DNA of 64,000 nt from Tectiglobus sp965247245 (GTDB lineage Bacteria > Pseudomonadota > Alphaproteobacteria > Rhizobiales > Hyphomicrobiaceae): assembly GCA_965247245.1 (NCBI GenBank), contig CBDFGV010000003.1, positions 4,278,001 to 4,342,000 on the forward strand, given 5' to 3'. Numbering within the stretch: position 1 is the stretch's first letter; every line of letters starts with the position of its first letter. Shown in pieces: positions 17,239-25,912 of this stretch. Below the pieces are notes generated by a model. That model did no database searches. It saw nothing but the letters and a program-made list of their open reading frames with translations, and was not told the DNA's origin. The position numbers and the translations under genes were made by a program.

Positions 17239-17859
17239 TTAGCCCGCAAATCCTTCAAGCTCGCGTTCGGCACCAACGGGCATCGGCGTCTTTGTACCGT
17301 TCATGACCATAGCAAGCAGCGAGTAGTGGCCGCAGATCGCCGTGAAATCGATAATCGCCTGATCACCAAACTTCTGCTGTAGCTTGTTGTAAGTCGTATC
17401 GCTGACCTCGCCATTCTGATGCAGCTCCGTGCAATAGTCGTACACCGCCTCTTCATCATCCGACATGTTCTGCGGACGGCGACCTTCCCGGACAGCTTCA
17501 ATCTTTGCCGTCTCAAGTCCGACCTCTTCAGCAATCTTGCGGTGGGCGAACCATTCGTAGTTCTGCGACCAACGCCGTGCCGTGATCAGGATTGCAAACT
17601 CCGTCAGCGTGGCCGGTAGTCCAGTCTCGTAACGCAGGTAGTAGCCCATCTGAATGGCGATCTCGAAGACGCGGGGGCTTCTCAGAAGCGGCACAAACGG
17701 CCCACCGATCGCGCGGCCGCGCTGTTTCTGGAAGGCTGCAACCGCTGCCTTCTGCGCTTCAGAATAATCGGCTTCGTTCTGAGGCGGCATGCGATTGTCA
17801 GCCGATTCTACAGTGGCCGGAATGTTCTGGAACTCTTCGGGAAGGTCGGCAGTCGACAT
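17239..17859 (-). CDS. Carboxymuconolactone decarboxylase (CMD) family protein without CxxC
   Basis: The frame is open from 17985, but the ATG at 17859 (MSTADLPEEFQ) follows GGAGAGA and is preferred, giving 206 residues. The all-helical CMD/AhpD fold is indicated by SPRVFEIAIQMGYYLRYETGL, then TEFAILITARRW, then QNYEWFAHRKIAEEVGL. Peroxidase-type members carry E-x-C-x-x-C at that last spot. Here the Cys pair is missing and W-x-x-H takes its place, as in the decarboxylase/unknown branch. It is the first gene of the six-gene minus-strand cluster, and its promoter should lie in the 183-nt spacer to murJ. The substrate is unknown. Confidence 0.82.
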   Translation of the reverse strand: MSTADLPEEFQNIPATVESADNRMPPQNEADYSEAQKAAVAAFQKQRGRAIGGPFVPLLRSPRVFEIAIQMGYYLRYETGLPATLTEFAILITARRWSQNYEWFAHRKIAEEVGLETAKIEAVREGRRPQNMSDDEEAVYDYCTELHQNGEVSDTTYNKLQQKFGDQAIIDFTAICGHYSLLAMVMNGTKTPMPVGAERELEGFAG

Positions 17860-18042
17860 GCGTGTGTCTCTCCAGTTGGGATGAAGAATTGAGCGAAGGT
17901 CATGGCCCAGTTGAGCTTCAGGGCGGGTCGAAGTGGCCGGACGGCACCAATGCGCGAGTTTGGGCCGAATGCGACCTTGAGGCAATTCAGATAGCGGATA
18001 TCGGACCTTGTTCTGAGCACAAGGGTCGGTTATCGCCGGACA

Positions 18043-19614
18043 ATGATGTTGTACCGTGCCTTCGCGACCGTCGGCGGGCTGACCATGATCAGCCGCATGC
18101 TTGGCTTTGTTCGCGACATTCTAATTGCTGCCGCGCTCGGCACCGGGGTTGTTGCCGATGCGTTCTTTGTCGCGTTCCGCTTCCCGAACCTGTTTCGGCG
18201 ATTGTTCGGCGAAGGGGCCTTCAACGCGGCGTTCGTGCCGCTGTTCGCAAGGCGTCTTGAAGGGGAAGGGCCGGACGAGGCCCATCGGTTTGCAGAAGAG
18301 GCACTATCCGGACTGACTTGGGTACTGATCCTGTTCTCGGTCGTGGCGATGCTTGCAATGCCATGGTTGATGGTCGTCCTGGCGCCAGGGTTTGCTGCGA
18401 CACCAGACAAGTATGACCTCGCCGTGCATCTGACCCAGATCGCGTTTCCATATCTTTTGTGTATGTCGCTCGTCGCGTTGCTCTCCGGCGTGTTGAACAC
18501 CTATCAGCGCTTCTGGGCGGCTGCGGCAGCCCCGATCCTTCTTAATGTCGTTCTAATCTCGGCCATCCTGATCGCGCTGGCTCTAGGCTATGCCAATCAA
18601 CCTGGCGCAGGATATGTGCTGGCAATCGGCGTCACCGTCGCCGGCCTTGCGCAATTGACGATGCTGTGGCTGGCCGTGCGCCGCGCCGGGATCCGTTTGT
18701 CGTTGCGCTGGCCGCGTTACACGGAAGGTATGAAACGCCTCGTCACGCTCGGCATTCCCGGCATCATTTCCGGCGGCATCACGCAGATCAATATTGTCGT
18801 CGGCACGGTGATTGCTTCGTTGCAAGCCGGCGCGGTCTCTTTCCTCTACTACGCTGACCGGCTCTATCAGCTGCCGCTCGGTATTGTTGGCATCGCGATT
18901 GGCGTCGTGCTGCTGCCCGACCTCTCTCGCAAATTGCGCGCTGGTGATTTGGCGGCTGTCAAGGAAAGCCAGAACAGATCGCTAGAGTTCGCACTCATGC
19001 TGACCATCCCGGCGGCGATTGCCTTGGGCGTTGCAGCTGAGCCGATCATTAGCGTGTTGTTCGAACGCGGGGCCTTTACCGCTGCAGACACCACCGCAAC
19101 AGCCTGGGCCTTGGTCGCGTTTTCGCTTGGCCTGCCCGCGTTTGTACTGATCAAGGTTTTCCAGCCGGCGTTCTTCGCGCGCGAAGATACCAAAACGCCG
19201 ATGTGGTTTGCCGGTGTCTCCATGATCGTCAATGTCGCCGGCTCATTTGCGTTGTTCTATTGGTTTAAGTCTATGGGCTGGATGCCCCACGTCGGGATTG
19301 CACTTGCAACGTCTCTGGCAGGCTGGGTGAACGCCGTGCTTCTCTGGGCAGTGCTGATCAGGGACGGCCAGTTCTCCTGGGACCGCAAGTTGGTGCGCAA
19401 CCTTCCGATAATCGCTATTGCGAGCGCCATTATGGGCGCTGGCTTGTTGTTCGCGATGCCCCACCTAGCCGGCTACATGGCCGCGAGTGCTGCCTTGCCG
19501 GAACGCATCGCAGGTCTGGCCGCGCTGGTGTTCGGTGGCGGTATCGTGTTTTTCGGGCTCCTGATGGCCACCGGAACCTTCCGTTTGCGCCAACTCTTGC
19601 GGAGCTCGGGTTAA
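18043..19614 (+). CDS. murJ: Lipid II flippase MurJ (MviN)
   Basis: MurJ moves lipid-linked peptidoglycan precursor across the inner membrane. The 523-residue protein begins MMLYRAFATVGGLTMISRMLGFVRD, the classic MurJ N-terminus. It has about 14 hydrophobic segments and the conserved stretch LFRRLFGEGAFNAAFVP of the MVF family. The later FAREDTKTP motif, with the Arg/Glu/Asp residues important for flippase function, is also present. It is divergent from the catabolic cluster. In related genomes murJ lies beside glnD; here the two are about 16 kb apart and opposed, with the accessory genes in between. trpS follows 123 nt downstream. Confidence 0.96.
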   Translation: MMLYRAFATVGGLTMISRMLGFVRDILIAAALGTGVVADAFFVAFRFPNLFRRLFGEGAFNAAFVPLFARRLEGEGPDEAHRFAEEALSGLTWVLILFSVVAMLAMPWLMVVLAPGFAATPDKYDLAVHLTQIAFPYLLCMSLVALLSGVLNTYQRFWAAAAAPILLNVVLISAILIALALGYANQPGAGYVLAIGVTVAGLAQLTMLWLAVRRAGIRLSLRWPRYTEGMKRLVTLGIPGIISGGITQINIVVGTVIASLQAGAVSFLYYADRLYQLPLGIVGIAIGVVLLPDLSRKLRAGDLAAVKESQNRSLEFALMLTIPAAIALGVAAEPIISVLFERGAFTAADTTATAWALVAFSLGLPAFVLIKVFQPAFFAREDTKTPMWFAGVSMIVNVAGSFALFYWFKSMGWMPHVGIALATSLAGWVNAVLLWAVLIRDGQFSWDRKLVRNLPIIAIASAIMGAGLLFAMPHLAGYMAASAALPERIAGLAALVFGGGIVFFGLLMATGTFRLRQLLRSSG

Positions 19615-19737
19615 TTGCGGGTTTTGCGGCGCAAAATGACTTGCACTCGCCGTTTGGGCGAGCAATAAGGCTGGCCATGGCGCCCTAGAGGTGGTGCTTC
19701 GGCGCTGATCGGGCTGCATCCAAGGGACAAATGAAAG

Positions 19738-20793
19738 ATGAGCAAACTGCCAGCGATTTCGCCGCGCGTATTTTCCGGTATGCAGCCGACGGGTGACTTG
19801 CACCTCGGCAACTATCTCGGCGCGATGGTGCAGTGGATCAAATTGCAGGAGACGCACGAGTGCATCTACTGCGTCGTTGATATGCACGCGCTGACGGTTT
19901 GGCAGGATCCGAAGGAATTACGCGAGTCAATCCGCACGGTGACGGCGGCATACATGGCGTGCGGGCTCGATGCCAAGAAGAGCATCATTTTCAACCAGAG
20001 CCAGGTCTCAGCCCATGCAGAGCTTGGCTGGGTCTTCAATTGCGTCGCGCGAATGGGTTGGCTCAACCGCATGACGCAGTTCAAGGAGAAAGCCGGTAAG
20101 GACCGCGAGAACGCGTCAACGGGTCTGTTCGTTTATCCGAACCTGATGGCGGCTGACATCCTCGCCTATCGCGCAACCCATGTGCCGGTCGGTGACGATC
20201 AGAAACAGCACCTCGAACTGTGCCGTGACATCGCACAGAAATTCAACAACGACTTCGCGCCTCAGATCAAGGAACGCGGCTACGCCGATGAGATCTTCTT
20301 TCCGCAACCGGAACCGGTCATTACCGGACCGGCGACACGCGTTATGAGTTTGCGCGACGGCACCAGGAAGATGTCGAAATCCGAGCCATCGGAGATGTCA
20401 CGGATCAATCTCGCAGACGATCGCGATGCCATCGCCAACAAGGTCCGCAAGGCGAAAACTGATCCAGAGCCACTTCCATCGGAAGTCGAGGGCCTCGATG
20501 GCCGTCCGGAAGCGCAGAATCTCGTTGGTATCTACGCCGCGCTGGCCGGCACCACGCCCGAAGCAGTGCTCAAGGATCATGGTGGCGCACAATTCTCGCA
20601 GTTTAAGCCGGCGCTCGCGGAAGTCGCAGTTGAGAAAATCGGCCCAATTCGCGATGAAATGATGCGATTGATCGACGACAAAGCCGAAATCGACAAAGTT
20701 CTGAAGGATGGCTCTGAGCGCGCTGCGGCCATCGCCACACCCATTATGGATGAGGTCAAAGCTATCGTTGGGCTGCTTCAGACCACAAAATAG
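19738..20793 (+). CDS. trpS: Tryptophanyl-tRNA synthetase
   Basis: Class I aminoacyl-tRNA synthetase that charges tRNA-Trp. In this 351-residue protein the HIGH-type motif is TGDLHLGNYLG (residues 18-28) and the KMSKS loop is RKMSKSEPS near residue 210. The tryptophan-pocket segment VGDDQKQHLELCRDIA lies in the right order between them. Length is normal for the bacterial enzyme. It lies between murJ and a universal stress protein gene, the standard order in Hyphomicrobiales. A weak CTCGCC/GGCGAG hairpin without a T-run lies in the upstream spacer. Confidence 0.97.
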   Translation: MSKLPAISPRVFSGMQPTGDLHLGNYLGAMVQWIKLQETHECIYCVVDMHALTVWQDPKELRESIRTVTAAYMACGLDAKKSIIFNQSQVSAHAELGWVFNCVARMGWLNRMTQFKEKAGKDRENASTGLFVYPNLMAADILAYRATHVPVGDDQKQHLELCRDIAQKFNNDFAPQIKERGYADEIFFPQPEPVITGPATRVMSLRDGTRKMSKSEPSEMSRINLADDRDAIANKVRKAKTDPEPLPSEVEGLDGRPEAQNLVGIYAALAGTTPEAVLKDHGGAQFSQFKPALAEVAVEKIGPIRDEMMRLIDDKAEIDKVLKDGSERAAAIATPIMDEVKAIVGLLQTTK

Positions 20794-20876
20794 GCCCAAA
20801 GGTCGGTTATGAGCAATGCTGATTAATTTCCAACTTCAGGATTGCTCCTCCTGACGACAAATGGCACGATGTCCCC

Positions 20877-21386
20877 ATGGCAACACTTAAAGAACGTCGC
20901 TCCTACGAAGAAGGCCACACGCGGAAGTTTCTCGTCATTGTCGACGAGACGGCCGAGGTCGATGCTGCGCTCTATTTTGCGGCCAGCCGCGCCAAGCGTG
21001 TCGGCGGCTGCCTGGTGCTTCTCTATGTGATCCAGCCACAGGAGTTTCAGCACTGGATGGGCGTGCGTGACGTTCAACGCGAAGAAGAGACCAACAAGGC
21101 CAAGGCTTTGTTCCGGCTTTTCCGACGCAAGATCAGCAATGCCGAGCTCGACATGATCGATTGTGCCGAGCGCATTCGTGAAGGCAATCTGACGGACGAA
21201 ATTGCAGCTGAGATCGAAGAGGACGAAGACATTGCGATCCTCATCCTCGGCGCTGCAACGGACACAAAGGGTCCTGGACCTCTGGTTCAGACGCTGGCGG
21301 GCGGTAAGGCTGCCGGTACCTTCCCGGTCCCGATCACGATCGTCCCCGGTGATATGAGCCTGGACGATGTGAAGGCGCTGGCCTGA
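20877..21386 (+). CDS. Universal stress protein (UspA family)
   Basis: A 169-residue single-domain Usp. The N-terminal strand is FLVIVDETAEVDAALYFAA and the second strand is GGCLVLLYVIQP. The C-terminal half ends in AILILGAATDTKGPGPLVQTLAGG and VPITIVPG, which corresponds to the nucleotide-binding G-x2-G-x9-G-(S/T) region in ATP-binding Usps, although the spacing is imperfect. Usps act in general stress physiology without a defined reaction. It follows trpS by 84 nt and may share its transcript. The next gene, phoX, is convergent. Confidence 0.88.
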   Translation: MATLKERRSYEEGHTRKFLVIVDETAEVDAALYFAASRAKRVGGCLVLLYVIQPQEFQHWMGVRDVQREEETNKAKALFRLFRRKISNAELDMIDCAERIREGNLTDEIAAEIEEDEDIAILILGAATDTKGPGPLVQTLAGGKAAGTFPVPITIVPGDMSLDDVKALA

Positions 21387-21435
21387 CGCCGCTTGCTAGA
21401 ACGGCAGGCAAGAGTGCCCGCCAGCCGATCAAGAG

Positions 21436-23358
21436 TTAGCCGATAACACCACCATCATCGCGCGTAATGGCGATCACGCACGAGCGTGGAACGGTATCAC
21501 CGCCGTCAGGGAAGTGGCTGTTGCCTTTCGCTTTCTCACCCGGATGCTGAATGCCCACAAAGATCGTCCGGCGATCGGGGCTGAAAGTCATACCCGTGAT
21601 TTCACATTCGTTCGGGCCGACGAGGAAGCGGCGGATCTCGCCGGTCTGAGGGTCCCCGACCAGCATCTGGTTGTTGCCCATGCCCTCGAAATCGCCCTTG
21701 TTCGAATACTTGCCGTCGGTCTGAATCCACAGCATGCCGTTGTTGTCGAAGATCAGGCCGTCCGGTGAGTTGAAGAAGTTTCCAGCATTGACGTTCTTCG
21801 AGCCGGCTTTGAGATTGCCAGGCTCCTTGTGGACCACCGGATTGCCGGCCAGAACAAATAGATCCCAGGTGAACGCATTGGATGTGTGATCTGCATCCTG
21901 CGGACGCCAGCGTACGATCTGGCCGTACTTGTTGGCTTTGCGTGGGTTAGGTCCACCAACCGGAGTTTCATCGCCGCCCTTGTTCGGTTTGACGCCGCGG
22001 TTCTTGTTGTTGGTGAGCGCGCAGTAGACTTCCGCCTTGCCCGGGTGCGAGGCAACCCATTCCGGCCGATCCATCGTTGTCGCTTTGACGGCAGAGGCCG
22101 CCATGCGTGTATGGATGCAGACCTCGGCCTGGGATGCCATGCCAGCTGCGGATGGGCTCAGCTCCAGCCATTCACCGCTGCCATCGGCGTTGAATTTGGC
22201 GGCATACAGTTTGCCTTTATCCAACAGTGTCGAAGTATCGCCACCGACTGCGTAAGCATCATCCGAGACGAAACGGTAGAGGTATTCGCCGCGCTCATCA
22301 TCACCCATGTAAACGACGATCCTGCCGTCGCCCGCGACGACGACTTCCGCGTTCTCATGTTTAAAGCGGCCAAGGCCGGTACGCTTCTTCGGTGTCGACT
22401 TCGGATCCAGTGGATCAATCTCTACAACGTAACCGGCGCGGTTCGGTTCGTTGGGTTCCCTCGAGATGTCGAAGCGTTCGTCATATTTGCCCCAGCTGTA
22501 ACCCCAGTCTTTGTGCCTGATGCCATAGCGCTTCAGCTCTTTGGGGATTTGCAGTTCCTTGTTGCTCGACGAGAAGTACCCGTTGAAGTTTTCTTCGCAC
22601 GCCAAGTAGGTGCCCCAGGGCGTGCGACCGTTACCGCAGTTGTTCCAGGTGCCGAGAGACTTTGTGCCGGTCGCATCGGCTTTGGTCTTAAGCAGATCGT
22701 GGCCGGCCGCCGGACCCGTTAGTTCCATCGGGCTTTCTGCGGTGATGCGTCGGTTAAAGGACGAGTCCTTGACGACCGCCCACTTGTCGCCATCGCGTTT
22801 GACTTCAAAGATTGATACGCCGTGGGCCGCCTTGCCCTTTTGGATATCGTCCTCGGTTTCCGGTCGCTTTGATGCACGATTGCCAAACGCAATACCGGGG
22901 TTAGCGTACTCGTTGTTGACTGCCAGAATGTTTTTGCCGTTGTGCGCGAAAAGCGACATGCCGTCGTTGTTATCGCCGAAGGCGAGCGCTTGGCTGGCGG
23001 CCGTACCGCGCGTGGCATGATCAAACTCGGGACCTTTTGACCATAACGGGTCGCCCCACTTCACCACGATGTGCCAGTTGAACCCTTTCGGCACTGTGAC
23101 CGTGTCGTTGGTGTTGGCTGCCACCGCATCAAACGCGAACCGGCTTGCTGCCGTCGCAGACGTTGGTTTAATCGCAGCGGTCCCCAGCAGGAACGCGCTT
23201 GTGCCGAAGGCCAATGCTCCTCCGAGAAAACCACGCCGCGAAATTGCCTCTTCTACAACGCCGTCAAACTCCGTTGCTTCTGAACGCGGTCGGTCGATCT
23301 CGTCAAAATCATCAAATGAGATGGTCTCAGATACTGTCTCGATTTTGAGGCCAGACAT
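21436..23358 (-). CDS. phoX: PhoX-family (DUF839) Tat-exported alkaline phosphatase
   Basis: A 640-residue PhoX-type phosphatase. PhoX enzymes are Ca/Fe-dependent periplasmic phosphomonoesterases expressed under phosphate starvation. The Tat signal is clear: SRRGFLGGALAFGTSAF with the twin Arg at 41-42, followed by a hydrophobic run. Family markers include TYLACEENFNGYF, RYGIRHKDWGYSWGKYDERFD, KHENAEVVVAGDGRIVVYMGDDERGEYLY and a C-terminal GIQHPGE motif. A 40-residue leader precedes the twin Arg, a little long but seen in PhoX. I searched the 293 nt upstream for a PHO box and found only weak CTGTCA-like pieces, so phosphate control is not shown by the sequence. Confidence 0.93.
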   Translation of the reverse strand: MSGLKIETVSETISFDDFDEIDRPRSEATEFDGVVEEAISRRGFLGGALAFGTSAFLLGTAAIKPTSATAASRFAFDAVAANTNDTVTVPKGFNWHIVVKWGDPLWSKGPEFDHATRGTAASQALAFGDNNDGMSLFAHNGKNILAVNNEYANPGIAFGNRASKRPETEDDIQKGKAAHGVSIFEVKRDGDKWAVVKDSSFNRRITAESPMELTGPAAGHDLLKTKADATGTKSLGTWNNCGNGRTPWGTYLACEENFNGYFSSSNKELQIPKELKRYGIRHKDWGYSWGKYDERFDISREPNEPNRAGYVVEIDPLDPKSTPKKRTGLGRFKHENAEVVVAGDGRIVVYMGDDERGEYLYRFVSDDAYAVGGDTSTLLDKGKLYAAKFNADGSGEWLELSPSAAGMASQAEVCIHTRMAASAVKATTMDRPEWVASHPGKAEVYCALTNNKNRGVKPNKGGDETPVGGPNPRKANKYGQIVRWRPQDADHTSNAFTWDLFVLAGNPVVHKEPGNLKAGSKNVNAGNFFNSPDGLIFDNNGMLWIQTDGKYSNKGDFEGMGNNQMLVGDPQTGEIRRFLVGPNECEITGMTFSPDRRTIFVGIQHPGEKAKGNSHFPDGGDTVPRSCVIAITRDDGGVIG

Positions 23359-23651
23359 GGCGACTCTCCTGATGACCGCTAATGAACCTGTTCAGCATTC
23401 GGCAGATAGCATGCCTGTGCATTTCATTCACGACTTTGGCGGGCGACTTATTGCCAAGCCGCATCGCGATTGCATAGGCGTGGGTTATTTCAGTGTTGTG
23501 ACAATGCAAGCTGGTCAAAGTGAGCGGTTGATGCATCATCCAAGCATAAGTCTCTCGCAGGAAATGCAATTCCGGGTGCGCGATCATGAATGCTAAGCTG
23601 TCACGACAGGCTGACTTTCATGGCGGCCGCACTGCGTAGAGATACTCGATC

Positions 23652-24521
23652 ATGTTCAAGACGCTAAACTACTTCTGGCAGGTGTTCAGGATCGTCCGGC
23701 AGGCTCGCAAAGGTGAGGTTTCGCAGGGAGCGGCGGCACGCGGTGTCTTGCGCGAGGCAGCCGCGGCCTCAGGTGGCGACCCGGATGATTTTCCAGAACC
23801 GTCCGTTGACCTTTCCGAAGAGGCAATGGAGCAGCTGACCGAGCCAGACTTCGATCTGCTTTATCCAGATGACTTCGAGCTGACGCCGCAGCACGTCGAA
23901 CTCATCCGCAACATGCGGCTCTCCTGGAACGGTACCGAGTCCGGTGCGCCACAGCAGGATCCACTTCGCCCTTTCAAGGGCGGTCCAACACTTGGTCTAC
24001 TCGATAGTGATCTCGGTGTGACTGACGATGAGCAGACAAAGGTGAGCTTCTTGATCGATCGGCGTGCCGCGTTGGCGAGCTTCTGCCAGCAAGCTCAACT
24101 GGAGCCCGGTAGCTATCAACTGAGCAACATCACCTTCGAAGATGTGGCCGATGCACTGGGCTGGCTGGACGATTGGGCCGATCGGGTCGGCGTTGACCGC
24201 GATATGAGGATCACGCTGACGGCAGAGGACATTTTGCTGGCCAAGGCTGTCCAGTGGGAATGGCCGGACGAAGGCGAGATGTATGATGCCTTTGTTCACG
24301 GCGAAATTGCCGGCCCAACCGTCGACCCGAAACGTCCCTACGGCGACATGTCATATATCGACCTCGACATTCATCGCGTTCTTGAATGGCCAACTGAGAT
24401 CAGAAACGAAGATGGTTTCGTGGCGTTGACGGACGCGCAAACAGAAGCAGCAACCCGCCTGCACTTCCGCCAACTCTGCGCATTACAAGCCTTGTTGGAA
24501 CACGGTCGGCTGCGAACCTAA
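23652..24521 (+). CDS. Conserved-looking hypothetical protein, acidic, unrecognised
   Basis: I do not recognise this 289-residue protein. It starts with a short amphipathic, basic helix (MFKTLNYFWQVFRIVRQARKG) and then becomes strongly acidic, with many Asp and Glu residues and several Trp in the second half. There is no signal peptide, membrane segment, Cys cluster or nucleotide-binding motif. The C-terminus (RLHFRQLCALQALLEHGRL) is helical. Codon use looks like its neighbours. It is convergent with the HEAT-like gene, separated by 10 nt. An ATG at 23652 follows GTAGAGATACTCGATC, a weak ribosome-binding site. Confidence 0.65.
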   Translation: MFKTLNYFWQVFRIVRQARKGEVSQGAAARGVLREAAAASGGDPDDFPEPSVDLSEEAMEQLTEPDFDLLYPDDFELTPQHVELIRNMRLSWNGTESGAPQQDPLRPFKGGPTLGLLDSDLGVTDDEQTKVSFLIDRRAALASFCQQAQLEPGSYQLSNITFEDVADALGWLDDWADRVGVDRDMRITLTAEDILLAKAVQWEWPDEGEMYDAFVHGEIAGPTVDPKRPYGDMSYIDLDIHRVLEWPTEIRNEDGFVALTDAQTEAATRLHFRQLCALQALLEHGRLRT

Positions 24522-24531
24522 CATCGCGGTT

Positions 24532-25035
24532 TTAGCGGCCCTCAATCTTTGCAATGGCGCCGCGGATCGTATCGGTGTCCTCGGGGCCTGCACGGCAACC
24601 CGCAGCTCCGGCAGAGAGGCGCGATGATGGCTGGCTTGCGAGATGGGTTCTGAGTGCAGGTAAAGCGGAACGGTCGCCGATTTCGCCAAGAAGCTTGACG
24701 GCAGATGTGCGGATGCGCCGGACCCCATCGCAAGTCTGAATGTCGGTTTTGGTTGAGAGGACGCGGATGAGCGCGGCTATTGCGGCTTCAGATCGAAATT
24801 CCTTCAGACATTGTACTGCCCACAGATCGCAATCGTGCTGTTCAGTGAACAGCGCACGAAGTGGCTCAAGGCCTCGCTGCCTGCATTGACCAGATTCAAA
24901 GGCAAACTGGCAGTGGTTGCCAGACAGTTGCCGGGAAAGTGAGATTTCCGAGATCGGACGCGGCCAATGCCGTTCGACGATCACGACCATCATGCCAATG
25001 ACAAGCAGAATGAACATTAAGTAGCTGATTCTCAT
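24532..25035 (-). CDS. Membrane-anchored or secreted small HEAT-repeat-like protein with six cysteines
   Basis: A 167-residue protein with an N-terminal hydrophobic helix (YLMFILLVIGMMVVIV) acting as signal anchor. It contains helical repeats resembling HEAT/PBS-lyase repeats: one around CLKEFRSEAAIAALIRVL and a clearer one at AVKLLGEIGDRSALPALRTHL. The segment after the helix carries six Cys, three of them in HCQ...QC and HDCD, which suggests disulfides and a periplasmic location. The function is unknown; HEAT proteins are usually scaffolds. It is convergent with the acidic hypothetical gene and divergent from nfu. Confidence 0.6.
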   Translation of the reverse strand: MRISYLMFILLVIGMMVVIVERHWPRPISEISLSRQLSGNHCQFAFESGQCRQRGLEPLRALFTEQHDCDLWAVQCLKEFRSEAAIAALIRVLSTKTDIQTCDGVRRIRTSAVKLLGEIGDRSALPALRTHLASQPSSRLSAGAAGCRAGPEDTDTIRGAIAKIEGR

Positions 25036-25115
25036 GATTTTTATGTCTTATCGCCGTCTGAGCAGGAGGACTTTGAGTGCGACCCGTTGGGCATACAAAT
25101 AGTCAACCTTTGCCC

Positions 25116-25146
25116 TTGCATATCGAAAATCTAGAACTATTCTAAA
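25116..25146 (+). promoter_or_regulatory. Predicted promoter of nfu with an overlapping Irr-box-like operator
   Basis: TTGCAT at 25116-25121 and TATTCT at 25138-25143, 16 nt apart, make a plausible sigma-70-type promoter. Lying over the -10 is the inverted repeat TCTAGAACTATTCTAAA (25130-25146). It has the two half-sites TAGAA and TTCTA around a 3-nt centre, close to the iron-control element bound by Irr in Hyphomicrobiales as I remember it. An operator on the -10 implies repression. The link to Irr is inference; irr is encoded in this window. Confidence 0.5.
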
Positions 25147-25229
25147 GAAGAAAAGCTGACTCGGCAGCTCAGGATTTCTATATAAGAGATCCGGCTGCTC
25201 AAAATACCATGTTACAGGGGCTTCTCAGG

Positions 25230-25784
25230 ATGTTCATTCAAACCGAACCAACTCCTAATCCGGCAACACTGAAGTTTCTACCAGGCCGCGCCGTACTCCG
25301 CGAAGGTACTGCTGATTACCGGACAAAGGATGAAGCCTCTTTGTCTCCGCTCGGTCAGCGGTTGTTCGACGTCGAGGGCGTCACTGGCGTGTTTCTCGGC
25401 GCTGATTTCATTTCCGTCACCAAGGCTGACGGTGAGTGGCAGCATCTCAAGCCAGCCATTCTCGGCGCGATTATGGACCATTATTCTTCTGGCGAGGATG
25501 CAGCTGGTTCAGCCGCGGCCAACGATGATGCGCAAGGTAATTATGATCCTGAAGACGAAGAGGTCGTAACCACCATCAAGGAACTCCTGGATACCCGGGT
25601 GCGCCCGGCTGTGGCCCAGGATGGCGGCGATATCACATTCCACGGCTTCCGGGACGGTATCGTCTATCTCAGCATGCGCGGCGCCTGCGCCGGCTGCCCG
25701 AGCTCGACGGCAACACTGCAGCACGGGATCGAGAACCTGCTGCGTCACTTCTGTCCGGAGGTTCAGGCTGTCGAGGCCGCCTAA
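25230..25784 (+). CDS. Nfu-type iron-sulfur cluster carrier
   Basis: Nfu proteins deliver [4Fe-4S] clusters to client enzymes. A frame opens at 25209, but MFIQTEPTPNPATLKFLPG from the ATG at 25230 is the standard start, giving 184 residues. The N-terminal Nfu/scaffold domain is followed by an acidic linker of about 25 residues. The C-terminal NifU domain has the cluster-ligating C153-x-x-C156 (GACAGCPSS). The protein is complete. Upstream lies an Irr-box-like palindrome on the -10 and downstream a good terminator, so the gene forms its own transcription unit. Expected to be more expressed when iron is sufficient. Confidence 0.94.
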   Translation: MFIQTEPTPNPATLKFLPGRAVLREGTADYRTKDEASLSPLGQRLFDVEGVTGVFLGADFISVTKADGEWQHLKPAILGAIMDHYSSGEDAAGSAAANDDAQGNYDPEDEEVVTTIKELLDTRVRPAVAQDGGDITFHGFRDGIVYLSMRGACAGCPSSTATLQHGIENLLRHFCPEVQAVEAA

Positions 25785-25832
25785 CTGCACGCCATGGTCT
25801 TGGTCGTTGTGGCCATCCAGGTTAGACGTTGT

Positions 25833-25865
25833 GAGCCCCGTGGTCAGCGGGGCTCTTTGCTTTTC
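25833..25865 (+). terminator. Intrinsic terminator after nfu
   Basis: Perfect 8-bp stem GAGCCCCG (25833-25840) and CGGGGCTC (25848-25855) with a 7-nt loop, followed by TTTGCTTTTC. It lies 49 nt after the nfu stop codon. Confidence 0.85.
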
Positions 25866-25912
25866 GGATGGCGCGCATGGCGCCGCCGCATGAATTCGGT
25901 CGCAGGGTTGGG

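Noticed and set aside
21886..22722. 278-codon plus-strand open frame
   Set aside because: Antisense to phoX and without motifs; the phoX frame is continuous and has a Tat signal and all family blocks.
23359..23651. PHO box upstream of phoX
   Set aside because: Pieces such as CTGTCAC and GTGACAATG exist, but no pair has the required spacing, and the best lies far from the start codon.
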